A stretch of DNA of 64,000 nucleotides from Polaromonas jejuensis NBRC 106434 (GTDB lineage Bacteria > Pseudomonadota > Gammaproteobacteria > Burkholderiales > Burkholderiaceae_C): the NCBI RefSeq assembly GCF_001598235.1, contig NZ_BCYO01000020.1, positions 1 to 64,000 on the forward strand, in the 5' to 3' direction. Numbering within the stretch: position 1 is the first letter of the stretch; every line of letters starts with the position of its first letter. Below the pieces are notes generated by a model, which did no database searches, was not told the origin of the DNA, and saw only the letters and a program-made list of their open reading frames with translations. Shown here piece after piece: positions 45,296-53,770 of this stretch. A program made the position numbers and the translations under genes.

Positions 45296-46189
45296 ATGAT
45301 TCCTGAACTCCGTACGCTGATTGCCGTCGCCCGCTATGGCACTTTTGCGGCGGCGGGCGAGCACATTGGCCTGACGCAATCGGCGGTGAGCAGCCAGATC
45401 AAGCGTCTGGAAGAGTCGCTGGGCTTTGAGCTTTTTGACCGCACGGGGCGTTCCGCGACGCTGAATGCGGCCGGGGGCATGACACTGGCGCGGGCAGAGG
45501 AAATCGTGGCCCTCTTCTCCAGGCTCGGCGAACTTCCCAATGACGAGAACGTCAGTGGTTTGCTCCGCATTGGCGCCATTGCCTCGGTTCAGTCCACGCT
45601 GCTGGCGCGTGCGCTGGTGCGGTTCCGCAAGAAGTTTCCGCAGCTGCGCCTGCGCATCGTGCCAGGCGTTTCCATGCATCTGATGGACCAGCTCGACGCA
45701 GGAGAAATCGATGCATCCATCATGATCCGACCGCCCTTGGGGATGCTGCCCGAGTTGACCTGGCAGTCGCTGGTCCACGAGCCTTTCATGCTGGTGGTTC
45801 CCGGCAGGACCAAGGGCAACGACTGGCGCCAGCTGATTCAGGCGCATCCCTTCCTGCGCTACGAACGAACGTCGTTCGGTGGGCGCATGGTCGAGCGCTT
45901 CTTGCGGTCCAAGCACCTCGTCGTGCAGGAGTCGATCGAACTCGATGAAATCCAGGGCATGGTGCAGATGGTCGCGAACGGATTGGGCGTGGCCTTGATG
46001 CCGATGGTTGAGGCGCACCTGCCGCTACCCCGCAATGTGCGGGCAATTTCTTTGGGCGAACACACTTTTTACCGCGAGATCGGCATCGTCCAGCGCGTTC
46101 CTGTGGTCAACCAGCCCGTGATCAGCCAGCTGGCGCAATGCCTGCGCGATGCGGCAGAAGTTGGTCTCAAGCCATCAGATTCCCGTTAG
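45296..46189 (+). CDS. LysR-family transcription regulator
   Basis: A 297-residue LTTR: N-terminal helix-turn-helix (ELRTLIAVARYGTFAAAGEH through LTQSAVSSQIKRLEESLGF, residues 3-45) and the C-terminal periplasmic-binding-like effector domain. Divergent from the VOC gene across 117 bp with a palindromic T-N11-A site, the usual LTTR layout, so it probably controls the VOC gene and perhaps the amino-acid binding protein behind it. Confidence 0.9.
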   Translation: MIPELRTLIAVARYGTFAAAGEHIGLTQSAVSSQIKRLEESLGFELFDRTGRSATLNAAGGMTLARAEEIVALFSRLGELPNDENVSGLLRIGAIASVQSTLLARALVRFRKKFPQLRLRIVPGVSMHLMDQLDAGEIDASIMIRPPLGMLPELTWQSLVHEPFMLVVPGRTKGNDWRQLIQAHPFLRYERTSFGGRMVERFLRSKHLVVQESIELDEIQGMVQMVANGLGVALMPMVEAHLPLPRNVRAISLGEHTFYREIGIVQRVPVVNQPVISQLAQCLRDAAEVGLKPSDSR

Positions 46190-46201
46190 GGCTGACGTCC
46201 C

Positions 46202-47101
46202 TCACCGCCTCGACGACACCACAATCCCGCCCACAATCAGCACAAACGCCAGCGCGTGGTAAAGGTGCGGCAGTTCGCCCAGAAACGCGGCCGACAGCAA
46301 GGCCGCGAACAGCGGTGTGAGATTGGAAAAGAAACCGGCAATGGCGGGGCCGACGCGCTGCACGCCCACGCCCCAGCAGCGGTAGGCAATCACGGCCGGG
46401 CCCACCGCCACGTACAGCAAAGCGGTGACCAGCGGCCAGCCCCAGCTGATGTGCGCATCGGTCAGCGCCCATTCGCTGGCCGCAAAAAAGCCGGACCAGC
46501 CCAGGCCGAAGACGATTTGCGCCATCAAAAATGCGGCCCAGTCTTTGCGGAGTTCGGGCGGCTCCTTGGGTTGCGACAGCAGCCAGCTGTAAAACGCCCA
46601 GGCCAGGGTGGCCAGCAGCACATAGATATCGCCGGGCACCAGCCGAACCTGAGTGAGCAGCGCCCACTGGCCGCGCGACAGCACCACCAGCACGCCGGTC
46701 ATCGACAGCAAGGCGCCGGCGAGCTGCTGGCGTGACACGCGCTGGCCAAAGCAAAGCGTGCCCACGGCCAGCATCCAGACCGGAATGCTGGAGGCGACCA
46801 GCGTGACGTTGAGCGGCGAGGAAGTTTGAAGCGCCAGGTATTGCAGGGCGTTGTAGCAGCCCACGCCGAATAGGCCCAGCAGCGCAAGGCGCTTCCAGTG
46901 CGGCCCTATCGCACTGCCAGGCCTAAGCACCTTGTAGGCCAGCGGCAAAAGAATCACAAAGGCCAGGGCCCAGCGCAGAAAGTTCAGCGTCATGGGCGGA
47001 ATCAGCCCGCTGACGAGGCGGCCGACCACCGCATTGCCGGCCCAGAGCAGGGGTGGAAGCGTCAGCATCAGGGCGGTCGTCGGTGTCAGGCGTTGCGTCA
47101 T
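46202..47101 (-). CDS. EamA/DMT-family permease
   Basis: A 299-residue protein with ten predicted membrane segments in two EamA repeats; the ATG at 47101 was chosen because upstream codons in frame translate a 9-bp tandem repeat (HFRHFR...). Its last 49 codons have a diverged duplicate at 43559-43708, 2.6 kb downstream in the same orientation. Probable exporter of a small metabolite or amino acid. Confidence 0.88.
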   Translation of the reverse strand: MTQRLTPTTALMLTLPPLLWAGNAVVGRLVSGLIPPMTLNFLRWALAFVILLPLAYKVLRPGSAIGPHWKRLALLGLFGVGCYNALQYLALQTSSPLNVTLVASSIPVWMLAVGTLCFGQRVSRQQLAGALLSMTGVLVVLSRGQWALLTQVRLVPGDIYVLLATLAWAFYSWLLSQPKEPPELRKDWAAFLMAQIVFGLGWSGFFAASEWALTDAHISWGWPLVTALLYVAVGPAVIAYRCWGVGVQRVGPAIAGFFSNLTPLFAALLSAAFLGELPHLYHALAFVLIVGGIVVSSRR

Positions 47102-47133
47102 CCGCGGAACTTTACCAAGCCATATGTCCGCTT

Positions 47134-47173
47134 GCCGGAAGTGCCGGAAGTGCCGGAAGTGCCGGAAGTGCCG
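47134..47173. repeat. 9-bp tandem repeat (GCCGGAAGT, four full units plus part)
   Basis: Four identical copies of GCCGGAAGT plus GCCG, in the intergenic region between the divergent EamA and quinone-oxidoreductase genes, about 33 bp upstream of the EamA start. Perfect units suggest copy-number change by slippage; it could modulate the EamA promoter. Confidence 0.9.
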
Positions 47174-47280
47174 TCTATTCACGCGGGGGCCTGCAGCGCG
47201 TTTTAATTCATGGCACCATGGCGACCAGTCGTATTTCCCCATCCGTTATGGATCCGTTTTACCTCGCAAGGAGTTTTTTC

Positions 47281-48276
47281 ATGACCCAGTTCACATCCAG
47301 AGCCGTTCGCATCGACCAAAATGGCGGCCCCGAAGAACTCAAGATTGTGGATGTGCCGGTGGGTGAGCCCGGCCCCGGCGAGATCCGCATCCGCCACAAG
47401 GCCATTGGCCTGAACTTCATCGACGTGTACCAGCGCAGCGGCCTGTACCCGTTTCCCATGCCGCTGCAATTGGGCATGGAGGCGTCAGGTGTGGTCGACG
47501 CCGTGGGCGACGGCGTGACGCACCTGCAGGTGGGCGACCGCGCCGCCTATGCCAGCAACCCGCCCGGCAGCTACAGCGAACTGCGCGTGATGCCCGCCAA
47601 GTGCGTGTGCAAGCTGCCGGACGCGATCAGCTTCGAGACCGGCGCCGCCATGATGCTCAAGGGCCTGACGGCGCAGTACCTGCTCAAGAAGGCGCGGCCC
47701 GTGGAGGGGCTGGAGCCCGGCGACCATGTGCTGTTCCATGCCGCTGCCGGCGGTGTGGGCCTGATAGCCTGCCAGTGGGCCAAGGCGCTCGGTCTGCAGC
47801 TCATAGGCACGGCCGGCACCGACGCCAAGTGCCAGCTGGTGCTGGCCAATGGCGCGGCCCACGCCATCAACTACAACACCCAGGACTTTGCCGCCCGCGT
47901 GAAGGACATCACCGGCGGCAAGGGCGTGAAGGTGGTGTACGACTCGGTCGGCAAGGACACCTGGGACAAGTCGCTGGAATGCCTGCGCCCCTTCGGCCTC
48001 ATGGCCAGCTTTGGCAACGCCTCGGGCGCGGTGCCGCCATTCGCGCCCGGCATGCTGGGCGCCAAGGGTTCGCTCTACGTCACGCGCCAGACGCTGTTCA
48101 CCCACATCGCCACGCGCGAGGCCACCCAGGCCATGGCCGATGACCTGTTTGCCGTGGTGCTCAGCGGCCAGGTGAAGATCCATATCGACCAGCGCTACCC
48201 GCTGGCCGAGGTGCAGCAGGCGCACCGCTCACTGGAAGCCCGCCAAACCACGGGTTGCACCATCCTCACGCTGTAA
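47281..48276 (+). CDS. NADPH:quinone oxidoreductase (Qor type)
   Basis: A 331-residue zinc-independent medium-chain reductase. The GroES-like domain carries the Qor segments IGLNFIDVYQRSGLYP (about 43-58) and the NADPH site HAAAGGVGLIACQWA (near 153-167). The ATG at 47281 begins MTQFTSRAVRID after an AAGGAG site. Reduces quinones by one electron transfer and protects from oxidative stress; it stands alone apart from the NUDIX gene 9 bp downstream. Confidence 0.92.
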   Translation: MTQFTSRAVRIDQNGGPEELKIVDVPVGEPGPGEIRIRHKAIGLNFIDVYQRSGLYPFPMPLQLGMEASGVVDAVGDGVTHLQVGDRAAYASNPPGSYSELRVMPAKCVCKLPDAISFETGAAMMLKGLTAQYLLKKARPVEGLEPGDHVLFHAAAGGVGLIACQWAKALGLQLIGTAGTDAKCQLVLANGAAHAINYNTQDFAARVKDITGGKGVKVVYDSVGKDTWDKSLECLRPFGLMASFGNASGAVPPFAPGMLGAKGSLYVTRQTLFTHIATREATQAMADDLFAVVLSGQVKIHIDQRYPLAEVQQAHRSLEARQTTGCTILTL

Positions 48277-48285
48277 GGCCCGGTG

Positions 48286-49101
48286 ATGACTTCGCCGGCA
48301 CCTGACCGGGCGTGGTTGGAGAAACTGCGAGCCGGTGCCATTCAAGCGCCGCTGCGGCCGCGCGTGCCGCTCTGGGCGGGCGAATCGGTGATTGGCTCGG
48401 TGGAACCCGATTTTTTGCATCAAATCGCTCTTCAGCCCTTGGCGGACGGTCATCATCCGCTATTAAAAGAAGAGCGTCCGGAGGGGCTGGGCTGGCGCCT
48501 GATGGGGGACGTGACGACCAGCCTGAATCGCGTGGCCACGGCTTTGCATGAAGCCGGCCTGGCCGGCGCCTGGCGCAACGAGCAGCTCGCCGTGCCTGAC
48601 CAACTGGGCCATCGCAAAGGCACGGTCGAACGGGCCGCCGTCCGTCCCCTGGGCATCACGACGCTGGCTGTGCACCTGGTGGGCCAGACGCCAAACGGGC
48701 GCATCTGGGTGCAGCAGCGTGCCCTGGACAAGGCCAATGATCCCGGCCTGTGGGACACCCTGATGGGCGGCATGGTGTCCGCCGCGGACACGGTGGAAAC
48801 GGCGCTGGCGCGCGAAACCTGGGAGGAGGCGGGGCTTCGCGTTGCCGAGCTGCGGGACATTCGCTACGGCGGACGCCTGAGCACCCGCCGCCCCAGCACC
48901 GACGGGCGCGGCGCCGGCTATGTGGTCGAGGACATCGACTGGTATGTGGCCACCGTGCCGGACGGGCTGGTGCCGGAGAACCGGGACGGCGAAGTGGCGC
49001 GCTTCGATTTGCTGGAGACCGACGAATTGCTGCGTCGCATGGCCGGTCACGAATTCACGGCGGAAGCGGCCCTGATCCTGGCGGATTACCTCGGCCACTA
49101 A
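48286..49101 (+). CDS. NUDIX hydrolase with N-terminal DUF4743-like domain
   Basis: A 271-residue protein. The NUDIX box is at about 161-184 (GGMVSAADTV, then ARETWEEAGL); the first acidic position is D rather than E. The N-terminal ~115 residues resemble the domain found before NUDIX in thiamine-pyrophosphokinase-like hydrolases. Residues about 44-65 (LHQIALQPLADGHHPLLKEE) are encoded by dispersed repeat A. The ATG at 48286 directly follows a possible GTG start. Probably co-transcribed with the quinone oxidoreductase gene. Confidence 0.87.
   Translation: MTSPAPDRAWLEKLRAGAIQAPLRPRVPLWAGESVIGSVEPDFLHQIALQPLADGHHPLLKEERPEGLGWRLMGDVTTSLNRVATALHEAGLAGAWRNEQLAVPDQLGHRKGTVERAAVRPLGITTLAVHLVGQTPNGRIWVQQRALDKANDPGLWDTLMGGMVSAADTVETALARETWEEAGLRVAELRDIRYGGRLSTRRPSTDGRGAGYVVEDIDWYVATVPDGLVPENRDGEVARFDLLETDELLRRMAGHEFTAEAALILADYLGH
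48418..48477 (+). repeat. Dispersed repeat A, copy inside the NUDIX gene
   Basis: CATCAAATCGCTCTTCAGCC, then GGACGGTCATCATCCGCTAT and TAAAAGAAGAGC. In frame in the N-terminal domain of the NUDIX protein. Confidence 0.7.
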
Positions 49102-49130
49102 GAGCCGCTAACTGGCTTTACAGGGTGGCT

Positions 49131-50042
49131 TTACAGGGCCGAGGGCAAGTCGCCCGCCACCTCCGCGACCAATTGCCAGACCAGCGTGACCAAAGGCGCC
49201 AGTGCGCGGTTCTTGCGGTGCACCAGCATGACGCTGCGCTCCACCTGCGGCCTGAGCCGGCACACCTGCAAGGCCCGGCCCTGGAGTTCACTGGCCGACA
49301 CGGCCAGTGCCGGCAGCACGGTGCAGCCTATGCCCGCCTCGACCATGCGGAACACCGTGGTGGGATGGCTGAGTTCCTGCACCACGGCGGCCGCCGCATG
49401 TTGCTGCTGCAGCGCCTCGTCAATCAGGCGGCGGCTGCCGGAGGCGTGATCGAGCAACACCAGGTGTTCGCCCGTCAAGGCTTGCCAGGGGACGCTCTTC
49501 CTGCGTGTCAGCGGGTGGTCGCTGCGGCACACCAGGCAGAAGGGTTCACGCAAAATGGTCTGGCAGTGCAGGTCGTCCGGCGTGGACGGGTCTATCACCA
49601 CGCCGAAATCCACCTCGCCGGCGCGCACGCTGCCCAGCACGTCCTGCTGGACTCTGTCCAGCAGCACCAGCTGGATCTCGGGATGGCGCTGGGCGCACAG
49701 CGCAATGCAGGCCGGCATCAGGTTGGCCGACAGCGTGGGGCTGCTGGCCACGCGCACCTTGCCGCGGCGCATGCTGGCCATGCCCTGCACGTCCAGCAGT
49801 GCCAGTTCCAGCTCATCCAGCAGGCGGTCGAGCTTGCCCGCCAGGCTGCGGCCGGCCTCGGTGGGCGCCACCTCGCGCGTGGTGCGGTTGAGCAGTTGCA
49901 GGCCGAGCTGCTCTTCCAGTTCACGGATGCAGCGGCTGATGGCCGGCTGGGTCAGGCCGACCACGTCGCCGGCGCGGCTGAAGTTGCGCTGCTGCACCAC
50001 GGCCTGGAACACGCGCAATTGGCGCAGGGTCACATTCATCAT
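49131..50042 (-). CDS. LysR-family transcription regulator
   Basis: A 303-residue LTTR. Helix-turn-helix in LRQLRVFQAVVQQRNFSRAG and LTQPAISRCIRELEEQLGL (residues 6-48), then the effector-binding domain. Two adjacent ATGs (50042 and 50039) could start it. Divergent from the BASS-like transporter gene, which it probably controls, with a perfect 16-bp palindrome over its start codons. NUDIX gene converges from the other side. Confidence 0.9.
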   Translation of the reverse strand: MMNVTLRQLRVFQAVVQQRNFSRAGDVVGLTQPAISRCIRELEEQLGLQLLNRTTREVAPTEAGRSLAGKLDRLLDELELALLDVQGMASMRRGKVRVASSPTLSANLMPACIALCAQRHPEIQLVLLDRVQQDVLGSVRAGEVDFGVVIDPSTPDDLHCQTILREPFCLVCRSDHPLTRRKSVPWQALTGEHLVLLDHASGSRRLIDEALQQQHAAAAVVQELSHPTTVFRMVEAGIGCTVLPALAVSASELQGRALQVCRLRPQVERSVMLVHRKNRALAPLVTLVWQLVAEVAGDLPSAL

Positions 50043-50054
50043 GATTAATCATGA
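50039..50054. promoter_or_regulatory. Perfect 16-bp palindrome at the LysR start, candidate operator
   Basis: TCATGATTAATCATGA is a perfect palindrome that covers the two start codons of the LysR gene and lies 113 bp upstream of the transporter ATG. It suits autorepression of the regulator and control of the divergent gene. Confidence 0.55.
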
Positions 50055-50166
50055 GTCTATTTGATAAATCCATTTCTCTTTTGAATTCGCCCGGGGTCCA
50101 ATCAGGGTTTTGGCGAGCGCCTGCCAGCCCCCGCCGGTGTTGAATCCTCAATTTGCGAGCGCTGCG

Positions 50167-51195
50167 ATGTCCCGTTCCCGTTTTTTGCCTGACAACTTCA
50201 CCTTGGCTTTGTTCGCCACCGTCACACTGGCCAGTTGGCTGCCGGCCCGGGGCGGGATCGCCCATGGCTTCGAGACATTGACGACGGCGGCCATTGGCCT
50301 GCTGTTTTTCCTCCATGGTGCCAAGCTGTCGCGTGAAGCGGTGATTGCCGGGGTCACGCACTGGCGGCTGCACCTGCTGGTGCTGGCCTCGACCTTTGTG
50401 CTGTTTCCGCTGCTGGGTCTCGCGCTCAAGCCGCTGCTGGCGCCGCTGGTCACGCCTGATCTTTATCTGGGCGTGCTGTTCCTGTGCTGCCTGCCGGCGA
50501 CCGTGCAGTCGGCGATTGCCTTCACCTCCATGGCGCGCGGCAACATTCCGGCGGCGGTGTGCAGTGCCTCGGCTTCCACCCTGATAGGCATTTTTGTCAC
50601 GCCGGTCCTGGTCAGCCTGGTCGTGCTACCCCACAGCCTGGGGAGCTCAGGCTCGCTGGATTCCGTTGGCCGCATCCTGCTGCAGCTGATGGTCCCTTTT
50701 GTTGCCGGCCAGTTGCTGCGGCCCTGGATAGGCGGCTGGGTCAAGCGCCATGCCACGGTACTCAAGGGCGTGGATCAAGGCTCCATCCTGCTGGTGATCT
50801 ACACCGCGTTCAGTGCGGCGATGGTAGAGGGGCTGTGGAGGCAGGTGCAGGTGATTGTCTTGCTCGGGCTGCTGGTGGTTTGCGTGGCATTGCTGGCCCT
50901 GGCGCTGGCGCTGACCACCTGGGGCAGTCGCAGGCTCGGGTTTTCCACGGAGGATGAAATCACCATGGTGTTCTGCGGCTCCAAGAAAAGCCTGGTCAGC
51001 GGGATTCCCATGGCCAAGGTCTTGTTCGCCTCGCATGCCGTCGGTGCGATCGTGCTGCCGCTGATGCTGTTTCACCAGATCCAGTTGATGGTGTGTGCCG
51101 TTCTGGCGCAACGCTATGCGCGGCGCGCCGGGGCCGAGCCGGCCCCTGCATTGACCGCATCAGCCGGCGCAACGGCACCGCTGCCGCGGCGCTGA
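50167..51195 (+). CDS. BASS-like (bile acid:sodium symporter family, PF13593 type) transporter
   Basis: A 342-residue membrane protein with nine to ten predicted segments. Segments ATIGLLFFLHGAKLSREA, CCLPATVQSAIAFTSMARGN and the FCGSKKSLVSGIPMAKVLF motif near 260-278 are characteristic of the prokaryotic YfeH/PF13593 branch. The ATG at 50167 was preferred to upstream non-conserved codons. Substrate unknown; regulation by the divergent LysR is likely. Confidence 0.88.
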   Translation: MSRSRFLPDNFTLALFATVTLASWLPARGGIAHGFETLTTAAIGLLFFLHGAKLSREAVIAGVTHWRLHLLVLASTFVLFPLLGLALKPLLAPLVTPDLYLGVLFLCCLPATVQSAIAFTSMARGNIPAAVCSASASTLIGIFVTPVLVSLVVLPHSLGSSGSLDSVGRILLQLMVPFVAGQLLRPWIGGWVKRHATVLKGVDQGSILLVIYTAFSAAMVEGLWRQVQVIVLLGLLVVCVALLALALALTTWGSRRLGFSTEDEITMVFCGSKKSLVSGIPMAKVLFASHAVGAIVLPLMLFHQIQLMVCAVLAQRYARRAGAEPAPALTASAGATAPLPRR

Positions 51196-51224
51196 TATCG
51201 CGGGAACGCGGGTGACGGGCGGGT

Positions 51225-52883
51225 TCAGGCCTGCTCGGCCTTCTGGGGCTGCCGAAACCGGTTGGGCGCCAGTGCGCCAGCCGTGTCCAGGATCGGGTAG
51301 GCGATGGAGCAGATGTGGGAGTTGATGCGTTTCAGGTCGCTGATCAGGTCGATGTGCAGGGAACTGGTTTCCAGGCTTTGCAGCGTGTTGGCCGACAGCC
51401 GGCCCAGGTGGGAGGTGGCATAGGCGCGTTCCAGGTCGCGAAAGCGCGCTTTTTCTTCCAGCAGTTTCTGCGCGTCGTGCACATTGCCGTTCAAAAAAAC
51501 GCTCATGCCCAGCCGCAGGTTGTCAATCAGCCGGTCATGCAATTCGGCAATTTCGGCCATGCCGGCCTCCGAAAATTGGCGGCCGGGCTTGATCTTTTTG
51601 TCCTCAATGTCAATCAGCACGCGCTCTATGATGTCGCCGATCTGCTCCATGTTGATGGTGAAGCTGATGATGTCGGTCCAGCGTCGGCTTTCCTCTTCGC
51701 CCAATGCCTCGCGCGAGATTTTTGTCAGGTAGTACTTGATGGACGAGTACAGCTCATCCACCATGTCGTCCATCTTGCGCAGGTCTCCCGCCAGCTTGAG
51801 GTCATCTTTCTTGATGACTTCCAGCATGCCGCGCAGCATGGTTTCGACCACATCGGCCTGGTACAGCGCCTCGCGTGCCGCGCACGAAATTGCCAGGGAG
51901 GGCGTTGACAGGGCCGACGGATCCAAGTGGTGTGGCCGGCCACTGGAAGTCGTTTTGTCGGGCTTGGGCAGCAGTTTTTCAACCCAGCGTGCAATCTCCT
52001 GTGTCCAGCCGATAAACACCAGGCCCACCAGCAGATTGAAGGTCAAATGAAACAGCACCACCACGGTGGCAGGCTCGCCGAGGTAGGGTTGCACATGGTG
52101 CAGCCACAGGCCCACAAGTGGTGCGGTGATGGCCACGCCCAGCAGCTTGAACAGTAAATTGCCCAGCGGCACCTGCCGCACTTCAACGGCAGCGCGCAGG
52201 GTGGTAATCACGGCCAGCAGGCCGCTGCCCAGATTGGCACCCAGCACCAGGCCCAGCGCCACGTCGAGGGGGATTACGCTGGATGCGGCCAGCGTGGCCG
52301 TGAGCAGCACAATCGCCAGGCTTGAATAGGACGCGACCGCCAAAACCGCGCCTACCGTGATTTCAAGCAGCCGGTCACTGCTCAGCGATGCGAGCAGGGC
52401 CTTGACGGCAGGCGCCTGCGTCAGCACTTCGGTGGACGCCGTGACCAGCCGCAGCGCCAGCAGCATCAGGCCCAGGCCAATCAGAACGCGGCCAAAACGG
52501 CCGGTGTTGGTGTCTTGCCTTGAGATGAACAGCACCACGCCCACGAAGATGAAGAGCGGCGACAGCCAGGACAAATCAAACGAGAACACTACCGCCATCA
52601 CGCTGGTGCCGATGTCCGCGCCCAGCATGACGGCCAGTGCCAGCGGCAGGGCGACCAGGCCTTGCCCGACAAACGAGGAAACAATCAGCGAGGTGGCGGT
52701 GCTGGACTGCACCAGCGCGGTGACGCCTATGCCGGAGACGGCTGCCGCATAGCGGTTACTGATGCTGCGCGCCAGCACATGGCGCAAATTGGCGCCGAAC
52801 ACCCGCAGGATGCCGGTACGTACAAGATGGGTGCCCCAGACCAGCAGCGCAATCGCCGCTAAAAGATTCAACAAGTGCTTCAT
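51225..52883 (-). CDS. Na/Pi cotransporter family protein with PhoU-like C-terminus
   Basis: A 552-residue protein. Two NptA-type membrane repeats (signature GVTALVQSSTATSLIVSSFV, near residues 53-72, and a second QSST-like LGANLGSGLLAV region) span residues 1-310, followed by a cytoplasmic helical PhoU-like domain (about 345-540). The ATG at 52883 is preferred over a GTG five codons upstream. It lies 62 bp downstream of the phosphodiesterase gene on the same strand, which suggests handling of phosphate released from phosphodiesters, possibly export as for YjbB. Confidence 0.9.
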   Translation of the reverse strand: MKHLLNLLAAIALLVWGTHLVRTGILRVFGANLRHVLARSISNRYAAAVSGIGVTALVQSSTATSLIVSSFVGQGLVALPLALAVMLGADIGTSVMAVVFSFDLSWLSPLFIFVGVVLFISRQDTNTGRFGRVLIGLGLMLLALRLVTASTEVLTQAPAVKALLASLSSDRLLEITVGAVLAVASYSSLAIVLLTATLAASSVIPLDVALGLVLGANLGSGLLAVITTLRAAVEVRQVPLGNLLFKLLGVAITAPLVGLWLHHVQPYLGEPATVVVLFHLTFNLLVGLVFIGWTQEIARWVEKLLPKPDKTTSSGRPHHLDPSALSTPSLAISCAAREALYQADVVETMLRGMLEVIKKDDLKLAGDLRKMDDMVDELYSSIKYYLTKISREALGEEESRRWTDIISFTINMEQIGDIIERVLIDIEDKKIKPGRQFSEAGMAEIAELHDRLIDNLRLGMSVFLNGNVHDAQKLLEEKARFRDLERAYATSHLGRLSANTLQSLETSSLHIDLISDLKRINSHICSIAYPILDTAGALAPNRFRQPQKAEQA

Positions 52884-52945
52884 AACTTCAGGCGCCACTA
52901 TACGCCCTCGGGCCCTGCGCTTTGCCGCAAGGCCTAGTCCGAAGC

Positions 52946-53770
52946 CTAGTCGATGAGCTGCCCGTCCTCGTGAAAGGGAAAGGGGCCCTCATAGCGCCCG
53001 CTGGCCACTGTGTGACTGATGAGCCGTCCGCCGTCGGGAAGGGCGTGCAGGCCAAAGCCGGGCGGCTCCAGTGTCCAGGCCGAGGCGGCGTCGGGCGCCA
53101 GGTCCAGGCACACCTGGTGCGCGGGCGAGGGAATCGTCATCGCGACCGTGCCGCCAAAACGCACCTGGATGCTCCGATGCAAATGGCCGCAGACGATGCG
53201 CTCCACATTCGGGTGTTTCGCCACCAATGCCTCCAGCGCGTCTGCGCCTTGCAGCAGGCCGATCTCGTCCATGTGGCCGATCAAGGTGGGGAACGGTGGA
53301 TGGTGCATGGCGATGACTACCGGCCGGTCGCGGTGTTGGTCCAAGGTCTCGGTCAACCACTGCAGGCGCTCGGCGCACAGGCCGCCGTGGCTGGCGCCGG
53401 GCACCACCGTGTCGAGTGCCACCAGCTGCAGGCCGCCCACGGCCACGCTGAACTGCACAAAGCCGCTGTCGCCCAGGTAGGCGTGGTCGGCAAAGACCTG
53501 GCGCATCTGTTCACGGTCATCGTGGTTGCCGGGCATCAGGTAGATCGGCATCGTGAGCGGCGCCAGCAGGCTGCGCAGATGGGCGTATTCGGCGGCGCGG
53601 CCAAAGTCGGTCAGGTCGCCAGTGAGGACGATGGCGTTCGGTTGCTGCGGCAGGCGCAGGATGGTGTCCACCGCCTGCTGCAGATAGGGGGCGGTGTCCA
53701 GGCGGCCATAGGCCAGGCGGCCGGGTTCGCGGATGTGCAGGTCGGAGAGTTGGAGTAGCAGGGTCGTCAT
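52946..53770 (-). CDS. Class III cyclic-nucleotide/glycerophosphodiester phosphodiesterase (CpdA/GpdQ-like)
   Basis: A 274-residue binuclear metallophosphoesterase with all five motifs: SDLH (8-11), GDLTD (near 51-55), GNHD (near 81-84), MHHPP and GHLH. Family members hydrolyse cAMP or small phosphodiesters such as glycerophosphoethanolamine. It overlaps the ABC ATPase gene by four bases, so it is translationally coupled to an uptake system, which favours a nutrient phosphodiester over a signalling role. The ATG at 53770 was chosen from that overlap. Confidence 0.9.
   Translation of the reverse strand: MTTLLLQLSDLHIREPGRLAYGRLDTAPYLQQAVDTILRLPQQPNAIVLTGDLTDFGRAAEYAHLRSLLAPLTMPIYLMPGNHDDREQMRQVFADHAYLGDSGFVQFSVAVGGLQLVALDTVVPGASHGGLCAERLQWLTETLDQHRDRPVVIAMHHPPFPTLIGHMDEIGLLQGADALEALVAKHPNVERIVCGHLHRSIQVRFGGTVAMTIPSPAHQVCLDLAPDAASAWTLEPPGFGLHALPDGGRLISHTVASGRYEGPFPFHEDGQLID

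Noticed and set aside
47053..47280. Longer N-terminus for the quinone oxidoreductase
   Set aside because: The extension translates the 9-bp tandem repeat and the antisense of the EamA start; the ATG at 47281 has a good ribosome site and matches the family start.
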